Assembly: GCA_016716235.1 (NCBI GenBank)
Contig: JADJWS010000001.1
Span: forward strand, 1,736,001 to 1,800,000
Source: Candidatus Defluviilinea gracilis
GTDB lineage: Bacteria; Chloroflexota; Anaerolineae; Anaerolineales; Villigracilaceae
Length of the DNA: 64,000 nt
Reading direction: 5' to 3'
Of the stretch, positions 25,013 through 35,162 are shown piece by piece. A program made the translations under genes and the position numbers. Positions within the stretch are counted from its first letter, which is position 1. Each line of letters begins with the position of its first letter. Below the pieces are notes generated by a model that did no database searches, was not told where the DNA came from, and saw nothing but the letters and a program-made list of their open reading frames with translations.

Positions 25013-25621
25013 TCAGACCTTGGAGGTCTCCAGCACATTGAGAACCTGGAATTGATTCCTCAGGACGAAACGCAGCGCTTCCAACACCACTTGGAACTGG
25101 TTCCGCTTTTCGGGCTTTGCCTCCGCCGACGGCGACTCGTCCTCGTCGAAGCCCTCCGATTTGGCGCGACCCGTCATCCTGTCTAACACCGGAAGCAACG
25201 CGTCGCGGGCGATCTCCTCCGCCTGCGTGTTGTCTTTCGTCATGGCAAGGAAGTGCAGGATCACGGCAAGATGATCGGGCAATTCAGTCTCCGAGAAGGT
25301 AAAGCCGGCCGCGTTGTAGCGTTGTTTGAGTTCCACCAAAAACGCGCTGCGTTTATACGTCTCGCCGAAGAGGTGATAACCCACATAAGGATGACACGCC
25401 GCGTCGAGATCGAACGTGCCGGTATACACTTCCTCGAGTCGGCCGGGCGGCAGGGATTTGGCATACTCGTGAAAGTCGTTCAACAAGGCGGCGGCTTCGG
25501 GGTTTTCATCCGCGAGCAAGCCCTGCGCTGTGAGCGCGGCTTGCAACGTGCCGCCTGCGGGGTATTCCAACATGCGCGCAAAGCATTGATATAACTGACG
25601 CATTTCCAATTCGGTGTACAT
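25013..25621 (-). CDS. narJ: Nitrate reductase molybdenum cofactor assembly chaperone
   Basis: A 202-residue TorD/NarJ-type all-helical chaperone. The segment YQCFARMLEYP at the start and CHPYVGYHLFGETYKRSAFLVELKQ in the middle are typical. The helix ELPDHLAVILHFLA is the conserved NarJ core. It would bind the NarG N-terminus and help insert the Mo-bis-MGD cofactor before membrane docking. Encoded between narH and narI as in most nar operons. The C-terminus is acidic and low in complexity. Confidence 0.9.
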   Translation of the reverse strand: MYTELEMRQLYQCFARMLEYPAGGTLQAALTAQGLLADENPEAAALLNDFHEYAKSLPPGRLEEVYTGTFDLDAACHPYVGYHLFGETYKRSAFLVELKQRYNAAGFTFSETELPDHLAVILHFLAMTKDNTQAEEIARDALLPVLDRMTGRAKSEGFDEDESPSAEAKPEKRNQFQVVLEALRFVLRNQFQVLNVLETSKV

Positions 25622-25644
25622 TAGTGAGTCTCCACGAAATTCTT

Positions 25645-25748
25645 TTTAAACACGAAGGTCACAAAGGGACACGAAGGAAATTCTTTAAAACCTTTGTGTA
25701 CTTCGTGTCACTTCGACAGGCTCAGTGCAAGCCTTTGTGTTTTGTTTA
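25645..25748. repeat. ACACGAAGG-type hairpin repeat with a nested CTTCGACAGGCTCAG palindrome
   Basis: Lies in the spacer between narJ and narH. Arms ACACGAAGGTCACAAAGGGA and ACCTTTGTGTACTTCGTGTC. The nested motif CTTCGACAGGCTCAGTGCAA sits at 25711-25733 at the same place in the right arm as in the copy at 12851. Confidence 0.78.
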
Positions 25749-25764
25749 ATGGTTTTGCGTTTCA

Positions 25765-27279
<1,515 letters not shown>

Positions 27280-27298
27280 GTGTTTGCTCCTTTGAGTA

Positions 27299-27347
27299 GT
27301 ACCGCAAGGTTCGCCTTGCGTATTTCGCAAAGTGAACTTTGCGGTAC
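27299..27347. repeat. Double hairpin GTACCGCAAGG...GCGGTAC
   Basis: CGCAAGGTTCGCCTTGCG followed by CGCAAAGTGAACTTTGCG, bounded by GTAC at both ends. The same two-hairpin plan as the tandem array at 14581. Between narG and narH. Confidence 0.75.
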
Positions 27348-27354
27348 TGTTTCC

Positions 27355-30300
27355 TTACCACTCCAACTTTTCCATCTTCCGCACCACGCAATACGTATCA
27401 CGCGTGAACACGCCGATGGGTCCCCAGTAGTTGAACGAGTATGTGAACTGGGCGTAGCCGCCAGCCAACTGTACCGGGTTGATGCGGGTGCGCGTCAGGC
27501 TGTTGTGACCGCCCGCGCGTTTTCCGTTGCGAATCTGCGACTTGGGGATGAAGACCGTCCGCTCGACCGCGTGATAGTACAGGCATGTTCCAGGTTGGAC
27601 TCGCGCGCTAACTGCGGCGCGAGTCACGACGACACCGTTGTCGTTGTGGACTTCGACCCAATCATTATCCACAATCCCCACGCTCTCGGCTTCCTTGTCG
27701 TTGATCCACACGGGATCCATGCCGCGCGAGAGAGTCAACATGCGATGGTTGTCCTTGTACGTGGAGTGGATGTTCCACTTGCCGTGCGGCGTGATGTAGT
27801 TGAGGATCAGGCTCTTGTCGTCCACGGGGCTTTTCACGATGTCGCCGATCTTCTTCCAGTCGCCGGGCTTTGCCACGAGTTTCGGTTTGAAGGTCGGCAG
27901 GTTTTCGCCGAAGTCCATGTAATACGGGTGGTCGATGTAAAAGTGCTGGCGTCCCGTCAACGTTCGCCAGGGGACGCGCCGCTCGATGCTCATGCACCAC
28001 GCCGAATACGCGCGTCCATCGTTGACGATGCCGCTCCAGCACGGGCTGATGAGCGTGCGTCTCACTTGCCGCGTCAGGTCGAAGAACGTCATGCGGACGC
28101 CGCGCACATCCTCAGCCAAATCTGCCAGCGGCAATCCAACGCGCTCCTCCTCGTGTTTGAATGCCTGATAGGCGACTTCGCCGTTCGTTTCGGGCGCGAG
28201 ATACAACAGGACATTCGCCGCGTCGAGCGCGTCTTCCACCGACGGATATCTGTTCCCGCCCCATTCCACGCAGCGCATGTGACGCGGGTCGGGCGAGCCG
28301 CCGACGGGATTCTTCATCAATTCATCGTAGAACTCCGCGATGGGGATTTGCACACCGTTGCCGCTGATGCCATCCCTGCGGAGGTTTGGTCCGAGCGAGA
28401 TGAATTTGTTGTACAGATTGGCGTAATCGCGCTCGACCACATGGAAGTGCGGCATGGTCTTGCCGGGGACGGGGTCGCATTCGCCCGCGCGCCAATCTTT
28501 CACGTCGGGCTGCGAGAGTTCATCGGGCGTATCGTGTTTGAGCGGCGTCATCACCAGGTCTTTGACGGGCTCGGGGAAAACGTCCGCCGAAAGTTCGCTG
28601 ATCTTCTTTGCGAAGGCTTTGAAGATCTCCCAATCGGTCTTCGATTCCCACACGGGCGGAACAGCCTGTCCCAACGGATGAACGAAGGAATGCAAGTCGG
28701 TGGAGTTGAGATCGTTCTTTTCGTACCAGAACGCGGCGGGCAGGACGATATCCGAATACAGCGCGGAGGAGTCCATACGGAAGTTGAGGTCCACGATCAA
28801 ATCCATTTTGCCGCGCGGCGCGGGCTCGGTGAATTTCACGGTCTTCACCTTATCCTTCGCGTGTTCCTCCGCAATGATGTTATCGTGCGTGCCGAGGTAG
28901 TGGCGCAGGAAGAACTCGTGTCCCTTCGCGCTGGATTGAATGGCGTTGCCGCGCCAGATGATCCACACACGGGGCCAATTCTCCTTTGCGTCGGGATCGT
29001 CCACGGCGAGTTCGAGTTTGCCGTCGCTGATTTGCTTCGCCGCCCATTTGGAAACCTCATCCGCAGATTTCGCGCCTGCGGCTTCGGCTCTCTTCATCAC
29101 ATCGAAGTTATTCTCTTTGAACTGGGGGAAGTACGGCATCCAGCCCATGCGCACCGCCATCGCTTCCAGGTCCATCGCGTGACCCTTCGCCCATTTCGTT
29201 TCAGGCGGGACGTGGGCGTACTCGGTGAAGTCGCCTTCGTAACGCCACTGGTCGCTGTTGACGTAATGCCAGGTGGGCGATTGCTGTTGACGCGGCGGCT
29301 TCTGCCAGTCGAGCGCGAACGCGAGACTCGTCCACGGCGCGACCAGCGTCAGTTTTTCCTGTCCCACGTAATGGTTCATCCCGCCGCCGTTGACTCCGCA
29401 ACAACCGCACAGGATCAGCGCGTAGATCGGCGCGCGATAGACAAGATTGTTGTTGTACCAGTGATTGATACTCGCGCCGACGATGATCATGGATTTGCCG
29501 TTCGTCGCTTCGGCGTTGTTGGCAAACTCGCGCGCGAGGCGGATGATCGTGTCGCGCCCGATGTTCGTATACGCTTCCTGCCAGGCGGGCGTGTACGCGC
29601 CGATCTCATCGTAACTCGTCGGGTACTCGCCGGGCAGTCCGCGCCCCACGCCAAATTGAGAGATGACCAGATCGAACACGGTCGTGACCAATGTCTTCCC
29701 ATCGCTGGTCTCGATGTATTTGGCGGGCACGCCGCGTAACGCGGTCTTCTGTTCCGCGAATTCATAGAACTGGACATTTACGGTTTCATCCTGCGAGCCC
29801 AAAAACGAAAGCGTCGGCTCGATGGGCGCGTCATCCAGTCCGTCTTCCATCTTGATATTCCACTTGCCCTTTTCCTTGCTCCAGCGGTCGCCCACCGCGC
29901 CCTTGGGCATGCGCGGCGCGTTCGCCTTCGCATCGTGCACAAGGAACTTCCATTCGCCGTTCTCAACGTCCTTGTATCGCTTCACCGTATTCGCACGGAT
30001 GTAACGTCCCGCCTTGTAACTGTCGCCGTCTTTTTCCAACTCGATCAGGAACGGCATGTCCGTATTCTCTTTGAGATAGTTGACGAAATACGGGACTTGC
30101 TTATCCACATAGAATTCTTTCAAGATGACGTGATTGACCGCCATCCAGATCGCCGTATCGTTCCCCGCCTTGACCGGGATCCACCAATCGGAATATTTCG
30201 CCACCTGAGAAAAGTCCGGCGCAATGACGACGAACTTCGCGCCTTCGTGTCGCGCCTCCGAGATGAAATGCACATCGGGCGTGCGCGTCATATTCAAGTT

Positions 30301-31014
30301 CGATCCCATCGAGACGATGTATTTGCTGTTGTACCAGTCCGCCGATTCGCACACATCGGTCTGGTCGCCCCATATCTCAGGGAAGGCGTTCGGCAGGTCG
30401 GCGTACCAATCGTAGAAACTCATGTTCACGCCGCCGAACAGTTGCAAGAAGCGCGAACCTCCGCCGTATGAAAGATACGACATCGCGGGGATGGGCGAGA
30501 AGCCAAAGACGCGGTCGGGACCGTATTTCTTCGCGGTGTATAAATTTGCCGCGGCGACGATCTCCAGCACTTCATCCCAATTCGTGCGGCGGAATCCGCC
30601 TTTGCCGCGCGCCTTTTGGATACGCTTGCGCTTCTCGTCATCTTCCATGATGGACTTCCACGCTTCGACCGGGCTTTTTCCGCTCGCGCGCGCCTCGCGC
30701 CAAAAATCCAGCAACACGCCGCGCGCGTACGGATACTTAACGCGGATCGGGCTGTACACATACCACGACGCGGAGATCCCGCGCTGACAGCCGCGCGGCT
30801 CGTAGGGCGGCAATCCATCCTGTAACAGCGGGTAATCCACCTGCTGCATCTCCCACGTGATGATGCCGTCTTTCACATAGACCTGCCACGAACATCCGCC
30901 CGTGCAGTTCACCCCGTGCGTACTGCGGACGATGTTATCGTGCTGCCAGCGGTTGCGATAGAACTCCTCCCACTGGCGGGCTTGCGGGTTGACCAAATCT
31001 TGAATCCAACTCAT
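27355..31014 (-). CDS. narG: Respiratory nitrate reductase alpha subunit
   Basis: A 1219-residue Mo-bis-MGD enzyme that reduces nitrate to nitrite. The N-terminal cluster motif is STHGVNCTGGCSWQVYVKDG, with the His ligand of the NarG FS0 cluster. ESADWYNSKYIVSMGSN holds the Asp thought to coordinate molybdenum. GWMPYFPQF, DLNFRMDSSALYSDIVLPAA and the C-terminal pterin domain NDNGVVVTRAAV follow. No twin-arginine peptide is obvious at the N-terminus, which fits a cytoplasm-facing or Chloroflexota-type enzyme of uncertain side. The ATG at 31014 was chosen over one 30 bases upstream because MSWIQDLVNPQARQWEEFY matches the family start. Confidence 0.95.
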   Translation of the reverse strand: MSWIQDLVNPQARQWEEFYRNRWQHDNIVRSTHGVNCTGGCSWQVYVKDGIITWEMQQVDYPLLQDGLPPYEPRGCQRGISASWYVYSPIRVKYPYARGVLLDFWREARASGKSPVEAWKSIMEDDEKRKRIQKARGKGGFRRTNWDEVLEIVAAANLYTAKKYGPDRVFGFSPIPAMSYLSYGGGSRFLQLFGGVNMSFYDWYADLPNAFPEIWGDQTDVCESADWYNSKYIVSMGSNLNMTRTPDVHFISEARHEGAKFVVIAPDFSQVAKYSDWWIPVKAGNDTAIWMAVNHVILKEFYVDKQVPYFVNYLKENTDMPFLIELEKDGDSYKAGRYIRANTVKRYKDVENGEWKFLVHDAKANAPRMPKGAVGDRWSKEKGKWNIKMEDGLDDAPIEPTLSFLGSQDETVNVQFYEFAEQKTALRGVPAKYIETSDGKTLVTTVFDLVISQFGVGRGLPGEYPTSYDEIGAYTPAWQEAYTNIGRDTIIRLAREFANNAEATNGKSMIIVGASINHWYNNNLVYRAPIYALILCGCCGVNGGGMNHYVGQEKLTLVAPWTSLAFALDWQKPPRQQQSPTWHYVNSDQWRYEGDFTEYAHVPPETKWAKGHAMDLEAMAVRMGWMPYFPQFKENNFDVMKRAEAAGAKSADEVSKWAAKQISDGKLELAVDDPDAKENWPRVWIIWRGNAIQSSAKGHEFFLRHYLGTHDNIIAEEHAKDKVKTVKFTEPAPRGKMDLIVDLNFRMDSSALYSDIVLPAAFWYEKNDLNSTDLHSFVHPLGQAVPPVWESKTDWEIFKAFAKKISELSADVFPEPVKDLVMTPLKHDTPDELSQPDVKDWRAGECDPVPGKTMPHFHVVERDYANLYNKFISLGPNLRRDGISGNGVQIPIAEFYDELMKNPVGGSPDPRHMRCVEWGGNRYPSVEDALDAANVLLYLAPETNGEVAYQAFKHEEERVGLPLADLAEDVRGVRMTFFDLTRQVRRTLISPCWSGIVNDGRAYSAWCMSIERRVPWRTLTGRQHFYIDHPYYMDFGENLPTFKPKLVAKPGDWKKIGDIVKSPVDDKSLILNYITPHGKWNIHSTYKDNHRMLTLSRGMDPVWINDKEAESVGIVDNDWVEVHNDNGVVVTRAAVSARVQPGTCLYYHAVERTVFIPKSQIRNGKRAGGHNSLTRTRINPVQLAGGYAQFTYSFNYWGPIGVFTRDTYCVVRKMEKLEW

Positions 31015-31035
31015 GGCGTATGCCTCCGTTAATCC

Positions 31036-31153
31036 GTACCGCAAAGTTCACTGTGCGCTCGATATGGCAAGATAAACCTTGCTATTAAAAAAGTTCACTG
31101 TGCGCCGCAATTGGCAAGATGAATCTTGCCGTACGGCAAAGTTCACTCTGCCG
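31036..31153. repeat. GTACCGCAAAG/GGCAAGAT multiple hairpin repeat
   Basis: Three copies of the GCAAAGTTCACT hairpin word alternate with GGCAAGATAAACCTTGC and GGCAAGATGAATCTTGCC. The elements partly repeat and partly decay. It fills the spacer between the cytochrome c gene and narG. Confidence 0.72.
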
Positions 31154-31159
31154 TTTTCA

Positions 31160-32011
31160 CTACTTTCTCGCCTTCATCGCCAACGTTCGTTCGATCATCG
31201 GCTTGCGCACGCCTCTCAGGCGTTTACCCCAATAGAAATTCGCCAGCGCTATCAACAACGCCGCGCCCGCAATGGCAAGCAGGGCGATCTGCAACAACGC
31301 GCTTGGCTCCCGTTGTGTGACCGTTGCCTTGCTCAGGAACGCGTACAAGTCTGCTTGCTCTTGCGGCGTCAGTGGCGTGTTCGCCCAGATCGAGCCCATC
31401 GTTTGCGTGGATGGCGCGCCCATGAAAGATGCAAACGCCGCATCCGATTGGACGAAACCGCTGGTCGTCAGATCGGGACCGAGGTTTCCACCGCCGAGGG
31501 AACCGATCCCTGCCACACTGTGGCACGACATACACTGCGGTCCGCCGTTCTCGAAGCGTTTATCGCCGACAAAATAAGCCTTGCCGCTCGTCGCATCGCC
31601 TGCGGGGAGTCCGGTTGCGCCTCCGCCCGCTGTCGCGCCGCTTCCCAAATAGACAAGAAGCGCATCCACCTCTTCGGAGGTCAGCGCCAAATTCGGCATC
31701 GGAATATTGTTATATTTCGCCAGCAGTTCTGTGGCAATCGGGTCGCCTGAAGCCAACACTTGATCGGGCGTGAGAATCCATTGAGCCAGCCAGGCTCGGT
31801 CGCGGCGATCGGCGACACCGGCAAGGTCGGGACCCACCAAGTCACCGCTTCCGATCGTGTGACACGCCGCGCACTTCGTCTTGAAGAGCGTTTCTCCGTC
31901 CGGTGTTTGGGCGGAGGGTTGCGCGAAAGCGACCGTGGCAGTGACAAGCACAAATATCGTTGTCGTCAATAGCGCAAACAAAAAAGATTTTGGGATGGAT
32001 GACTTGATCAT
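31160..32011 (-). CDS. Dihaem cytochrome c, membrane-anchored
   Basis: A 283-residue protein with a signal peptide (hydrophobic FLFALLTTTIFVLVTATVAFA), two class I haem motifs (CAACH near residue 47 and CMSCH near 160), and a C-terminal hydrophobic anchor (LLQIALLAIAGAALLIALANF). Each haem domain ends with a conserved Met-containing segment (MPNLALTSEEVDALLVYL). It resembles the NarC-type dihaem cytochrome found at the head of Thermus and other nar operons, and would bring electrons to the nitrate reductase on the outer face. It is followed by narG with 145 bases of repeat between. Confidence 0.85.
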   Translation of the reverse strand: MIKSSIPKSFLFALLTTTIFVLVTATVAFAQPSAQTPDGETLFKTKCAACHTIGSGDLVGPDLAGVADRRDRAWLAQWILTPDQVLASGDPIATELLAKYNNIPMPNLALTSEEVDALLVYLGSGATAGGGATGLPAGDATSGKAYFVGDKRFENGGPQCMSCHSVAGIGSLGGGNLGPDLTTSGFVQSDAAFASFMGAPSTQTMGSIWANTPLTPQEQADLYAFLSKATVTQREPSALLQIALLAIAGAALLIALANFYWGKRLRGVRKPMIERTLAMKARK

Positions 32012-32400
32012 TCCGATTCACTCCTCTCGTCTGATAACTTGCCCGCCTCAACCGCGACAGGCAATTTGCGAATGATTTCCAATAGATCGGCGCCGCGGGC
32101 AGGCAGGGTGTGAGCCGAATACACGCGCACAACGTTCTCGGTTAGTCCGGCGCGGACGATGGGAAGTTTAGGGTAAGATGCCATGATGACCGAGGTCAGC
32201 CTTGCGCCGGCTTCGCTGTGCGAATCTTCATCTACGATCAGGATCATGCCCGGGCTTGCTTCGGCTATCTTCGCGCAGACATCCTCCCCCAAGCCGCATG
32301 GTCCGATCAACTCCACATCTTCAGCGGCGCGTAACATGCCTTCCATGCCTGCGCCAAAAATATGTTGCGAACACACCAGCAATACACGATGTTTTTTCAT
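32008..32400 (-). CDS. Receiver-like (pseudo-response-regulator) domain protein
   Basis: About 130 residues. The secondary-structure rhythm is that of a CheY-like receiver: KHRVLLVCSQHIFGAGMEGML, VELIGPCGLGEDVCAKI, GMILIVDEDS, KLPIVRAGLT, then VVRVYSAHTLPA. The aspartate at the phosphorylation position reads IVDED, and the loop lacks the usual D-x-x-M-P, so phospho-transfer is doubtful. It has no DNA-binding domain. The stop overlaps the cytochrome c start by 4 bases, so it is translated as the first gene of the nar operon. It could be a sensor or regulator of the operon; a function cannot be assigned. Confidence 0.6.
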   Translation of the reverse strand: MKKHRVLLVCSQHIFGAGMEGMLRAAEDVELIGPCGLGEDVCAKIAEASPGMILIVDEDSHSEAGARLTSVIMASYPKLPIVRAGLTENVVRVYSAHTLPARGADLLEIIRKLPVAVEAGKLSDERSESE

Positions 32401-32648
32401 GCGCGATCTCAAATGAATGGAATCAACCGTAAGCGAATGCGGTGTTATCCGTTCCTGTCACGCATTGCGAACCATCCTCCACGCAACACAGATCAACCCG
32501 CGAAGAAAGAAATCACTTTCAGAATACAGAAAAAGGCAACGTAATCGAATACCTCTTCCCCTCGCATTAAGAACGAGAAAAGAGTGATTATGCAAAAAAA
32601 TCTTGTTGAAAGGGGAACTAGTTCTTGAATGAAACGGCGAATAACGCG

Positions 32649-32672
32649 GGTTGATCGTAAAACGCATCAACC
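32649..32672. promoter_or_regulatory. Palindrome upstream of the nar operon, possible operator
   Basis: GGTTGAT (32649-32655) and ATCAACC (32666-32672) are perfect arms around CGTAAAACGC. It lies about 250 bases upstream of the pseudo-receiver start, in a gene-free stretch. The 10-base spacing rules out a normal FNR site. It may be an operator or just another palindrome. Confidence 0.35.
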
Positions 32673-32744
32673 GTTCGCCGCGCTGGATGGCTCGACCGTT
32701 ATGAACGGGAAAGCCCAACAACCTTAGCAATTCACACGGATTGT

Positions 32745-32866
32745 TTGATTACCTTACACAATGCTTTTGGGACGCAGACAAACGCTGATTTTCGCTGATT
32801 CAAAAATAATAATCTGCGTTTTCAGCGTGAATCAGCGTCCCGATTTTGAAAGTGTAAGGTAATCAG
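32745..32866. mobile_element. MITE-like element, family A, copy 1 (9-bp target-site duplication)
   Basis: A 122-bp element. Left end TGATTACCTTACAC and right end GTGTAAGGTAATCA are perfect 14-bp terminal inverted repeats. Inside are GGACGCAGACAAACGCTGAT and the complementary TCAGCGTGAATCAGCGTCC arm. The direct repeat ACGGATTGT flanks it at 32736-32744 and 32867-32875. It encodes nothing. Confidence 0.82.
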
Positions 32867-32875
32867 ACGGATTGT

Positions 32876-33077
32876 TTAAAACATTCGTGAACATCCGTGT
32901 AAATTCGTGGCAAAGAATCTTTCTGCGAGTCGCAATCCCGTCAGAAACAATAGAGCCAAAATCGCTGGAATTTACACACACCCCAAGATTTATCCGCTAT
33001 CCACCCATCTTCGCGCATTTTCGCCGCTCTCATGGAATTTCGAGGAGAGTAGTGGACAAAATGCGCGCCCTGACTAT
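32876..33077. other. Gene-free stretch between two family A elements
   Basis: The start holds another repeat fragment (CATCCGTGTAAATTCGTGGC). The rest is unique sequence with no credible ORF, terminator or promoter that I can support. Confidence 0.5.
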
Positions 33078-33086
33078 ATCCCAATT

Positions 33087-33241
33087 CTGATTACCTGACA
33101 CAATGCTTTTTGGACGCAGACCCTTGCGCCGCCCGCAAGGGCAGGGGAAACGCTGATTTCGCTGATCTGAAAGAAAGAAAAATCTGCGTTTCCTGCGCGC
33201 TTCGCGGTCAGCGTCTCGATCTTAAAGTGTAAGGTAATCAA
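33087..33241. mobile_element. MITE-like element, family A, copy 2 (9-bp target-site duplication)
   Basis: Ends TGATTACCTGACAC and GTGTAAGGTAATCA. The centre carries two extra segments: CCTTGCGCCGCCCGCAAGG, a small hairpin, and GCGCGCTTCGCGGTCAGCG, also present in the copy near 36000. The flanks ATCCCAATT (33078-33086) and ATCCCGATT (33242-33250) match at 8 of 9 positions. The gene upstream ends just beyond the right flank. Confidence 0.78.
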
Positions 33242-33250
33242 ATCCCGATT

Positions 33251-33556
33251 TTATATATCGGACTGGGAGAATAACGCCGACCAGCAATTTTTATCCCCCG
33301 CCAGTAATTCCAATCCCTCGCGCGGGGGAGGGGCGCATGGCGATGCGCCGAACGATTCAGCAAACCCCCGCGCGGCGGGAGAAAAAAACGCGGTGACTTC
33401 GCAATGCACATCCCCTTCCTCGCGGCGGATAAAAACCGCCATTGTGATGGGCTTGCCAACAGATTCAAACATCGGCTGGAATTTCTCTTCGATCTCCGCG
33501 CAAGCCATCGGCGCCCACATCCCATCGCCTAGCGATTTCATATACCAATTATTCAT
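33251..33556 (-). CDS. Hypothetical protein, about 101 residues
   Basis: Starts MNNWYMKSLGDGMWAPMACA after AAGGAT and reads through VGKPITMAVFIRREEGDVHC, which looks like a beta strand pair, into a Pro- and Ala-rich C-terminus. I do not recognise the family. It begins 1 base after the stop of a small upstream ORF, and both follow galK on the minus strand, so a short operon is likely. The stop is adjacent to the right target-site duplication of family A copy 2, so the original C-terminus could have been changed by that insertion. Confidence 0.5.
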   Translation of the reverse strand: MNNWYMKSLGDGMWAPMACAEIEEKFQPMFESVGKPITMAVFIRREEGDVHCEVTAFFSPAARGFAESFGASPCAPPPREGLELLAGDKNCWSALFSQSDI

Positions 33557-33557
33557 G

Positions 33558-33710
33558 TTAATCCTTGTGTTTTGCTGTCTTCGTCTCATCCAAGTAGACG
33601 GTCGACGTTTGCGCCTGATCGGCTTGAGGCGGAGGAATGCCGCATAACGACATTTGCGCAATACCCTGTAGATTTAACCCCGCCAGCCGAAGATGGATTT
33701 CAGGGTTCAC
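33558..33710 (-). CDS. Small ORF downstream of galK, about 50 residues
   Basis: A GTG start at 33710 is preceded by AAAGGAG with correct spacing; the galK stop codon lies inside that region. The product would be NPEIHLRLAGLNLQGIAQMS followed by CGIPPPQADQAQTSTVY and a charged end. It ends 1 base before the next gene's ATG. It has no known family. Support is the ribosome binding site and tight packing only. Confidence 0.4.
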   Translation of the reverse strand: MNPEIHLRLAGLNLQGIAQMSLCGIPPPQADQAQTSTVYLDETKTAKHKD

Positions 33711-33721
33711 TTCCCACTCCT

Positions 33722-34891
33722 TTATAACAACCTTGCCCCATCTGACGCGCGGCAAATATAAATCTCAGGGTGAAGCCCCGTTTTAGATTCATATCCATTT
33801 GCCAGGCGTTCGACAAATTCGCCAGCCTGATCGCGCTCCACAAGATTGATCGTGCAACCGCCGAAGCCCGCGCCGGTCAGGCGCGCGCCATAACACCCGC
33901 GCAACCCTTGCGCAATCTCCACCATTGTATCCAGTTCGGGGATGGACACTTCATACAAATCGCGCAGGCTGGCGTGACATCGATTCATCAACTGACCAAA
34001 CTGCTGGATATCGCCCGCTTCAAGCCGCGATTGCGCCTGGTTCACCCTCCCGATCTCTTCCACCACGTGACGCGACCTGCGCTCCAGTTCGGGGGGTAGT
34101 CCCTTTGCCAGCCGATTGAAATCTTCCAATGCAACGTCGCGTAACGATGTGATGCCCGGCAAGCTCGCTTTGAGTAACTTTACGGTTGCCTCGCAGGCGT
34201 TCCGACGGTTGTTGTATTCGCCGCTGGTCAACTTGCGCCGAACCGTGGTATCTGCCACCACCAGCGACACGCTTTCGGGCAACGGCAGGGATCGGTATTC
34301 CAACGAGCGGCAATCGAGCAGTAGCGCTTTGTTTTCCTCCCCGCACGCGGAAGCGAACTGATCCATGATCCCGCAATGGACGCCCACATATTGGTTCTCG
34401 GCTTTCTGTCCAAGCAAAGCGCGTTCCATGGGCGAGCGCGTCCAACCGCCGAGGGTTTGCCACGCCAACGCGAACGCCATTTCCACCGAAGCGGAGGAAC
34501 TCAAGCCGGAGCCGCGCGGCACATTCGAGAGAAAGACCGCGTCCATTGCGGGCGCGGCAAGCCCCGCTTCGCGAAGCGCCCACATCACGCCGGCGGGATA
34601 ATGCGCCCATTCAGGGAGCGGCGAACCGTCGCTTTGGGTTTTGGCGGATAACCCATCCACGGAGAACACCGCCTGCTGGTCGAAATCCACAGCCGCAATG
34701 GTGGAATGATTCGCGGTAGAGGGGGAGAAGGCGATGTGCGTGGCGCGGTCGATGGCGGCGGGGAGAACGAGTCCATCGTTATAGTCCACGTGTTCGCCCA
34801 ACAGGTTAACGCGCCCGGGCGCGCGGATAATATGCGCCGGGGAATAACCAAAGCGATCTTTAAATTGTGATGTGGCGGAATTCATGTCCAT
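33722..34891 (-). CDS. galK: Galactokinase
   Basis: A 389-residue GHMP kinase. The galactokinase signature GRVNLLGEHVDYNDG is near residue 27. The phosphate loop is PRGSGLSSSASVEMAFA, the catalytic Asp lies in CGIMDQFASACG, and the third motif is TGAGFGGCTINL. It phosphorylates galactose to galactose-1-phosphate (Leloir pathway) in the cytoplasm. No galE, galT or transporter lies in this window. The start at 34891 has an alternative 6 bases downstream. Confidence 0.93.
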   Translation of the reverse strand: MDMNSATSQFKDRFGYSPAHIIRAPGRVNLLGEHVDYNDGLVLPAAIDRATHIAFSPSTANHSTIAAVDFDQQAVFSVDGLSAKTQSDGSPLPEWAHYPAGVMWALREAGLAAPAMDAVFLSNVPRGSGLSSSASVEMAFALAWQTLGGWTRSPMERALLGQKAENQYVGVHCGIMDQFASACGEENKALLLDCRSLEYRSLPLPESVSLVVADTTVRRKLTSGEYNNRRNACEATVKLLKASLPGITSLRDVALEDFNRLAKGLPPELERRSRHVVEEIGRVNQAQSRLEAGDIQQFGQLMNRCHASLRDLYEVSIPELDTMVEIAQGLRGCYGARLTGAGFGGCTINLVERDQAGEFVERLANGYESKTGLHPEIYICRASDGARLL

Positions 34892-34980
34892 TGTGTATCA
34901 TTCGGTGAACCCGGCGTGGCTTGCGCCGAGGTCTGCCATAAGTGTACCTGAACCTGCGCAAGTTGTAGATTTGTCGTAAT

Positions 34981-35116
34981 TTCTCTACCGTACATGAGAA
35001 GATTTTTACCGCAAAGCACGCTAAGGTCGCCAAGTGAAAAAGGTTTTCTTTGCGTTCTTTGCGGGTGTCGCATGGCGCCATGGCGACACTTAGCGGTGCA
35101 AATGTACGGTAGAGAG
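34981..35116. mobile_element. MITE-like element, family B, copy 2 (8-bp target-site duplication)
   Basis: A 136-bp element, in the opposite orientation to the copy at 16745. Ends TTCTCTACCGTACAT and ATGTACGGTAGAGAG. Flanked by GTCGTAAT at 34973-34980 and 35117-35124. A small palindrome GTGTCGCATGGCGCCATGGC (35065 onward) interrupts the right arm, so it carries a nested insertion absent from copy 1. Confidence 0.82.
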
Positions 35117-35162
35117 GTCGTAATATCATTTTGGATCGGTTGCAAGAGAATCGGAGGACTGT

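Noticed and set aside
32649..32672. FNR/CRP-type binding site upstream of the nar operon
   Set aside because: Arms TTGAT and ATCAA are right but the spacing is 10 rather than 4 bases, and it is far from the first gene.
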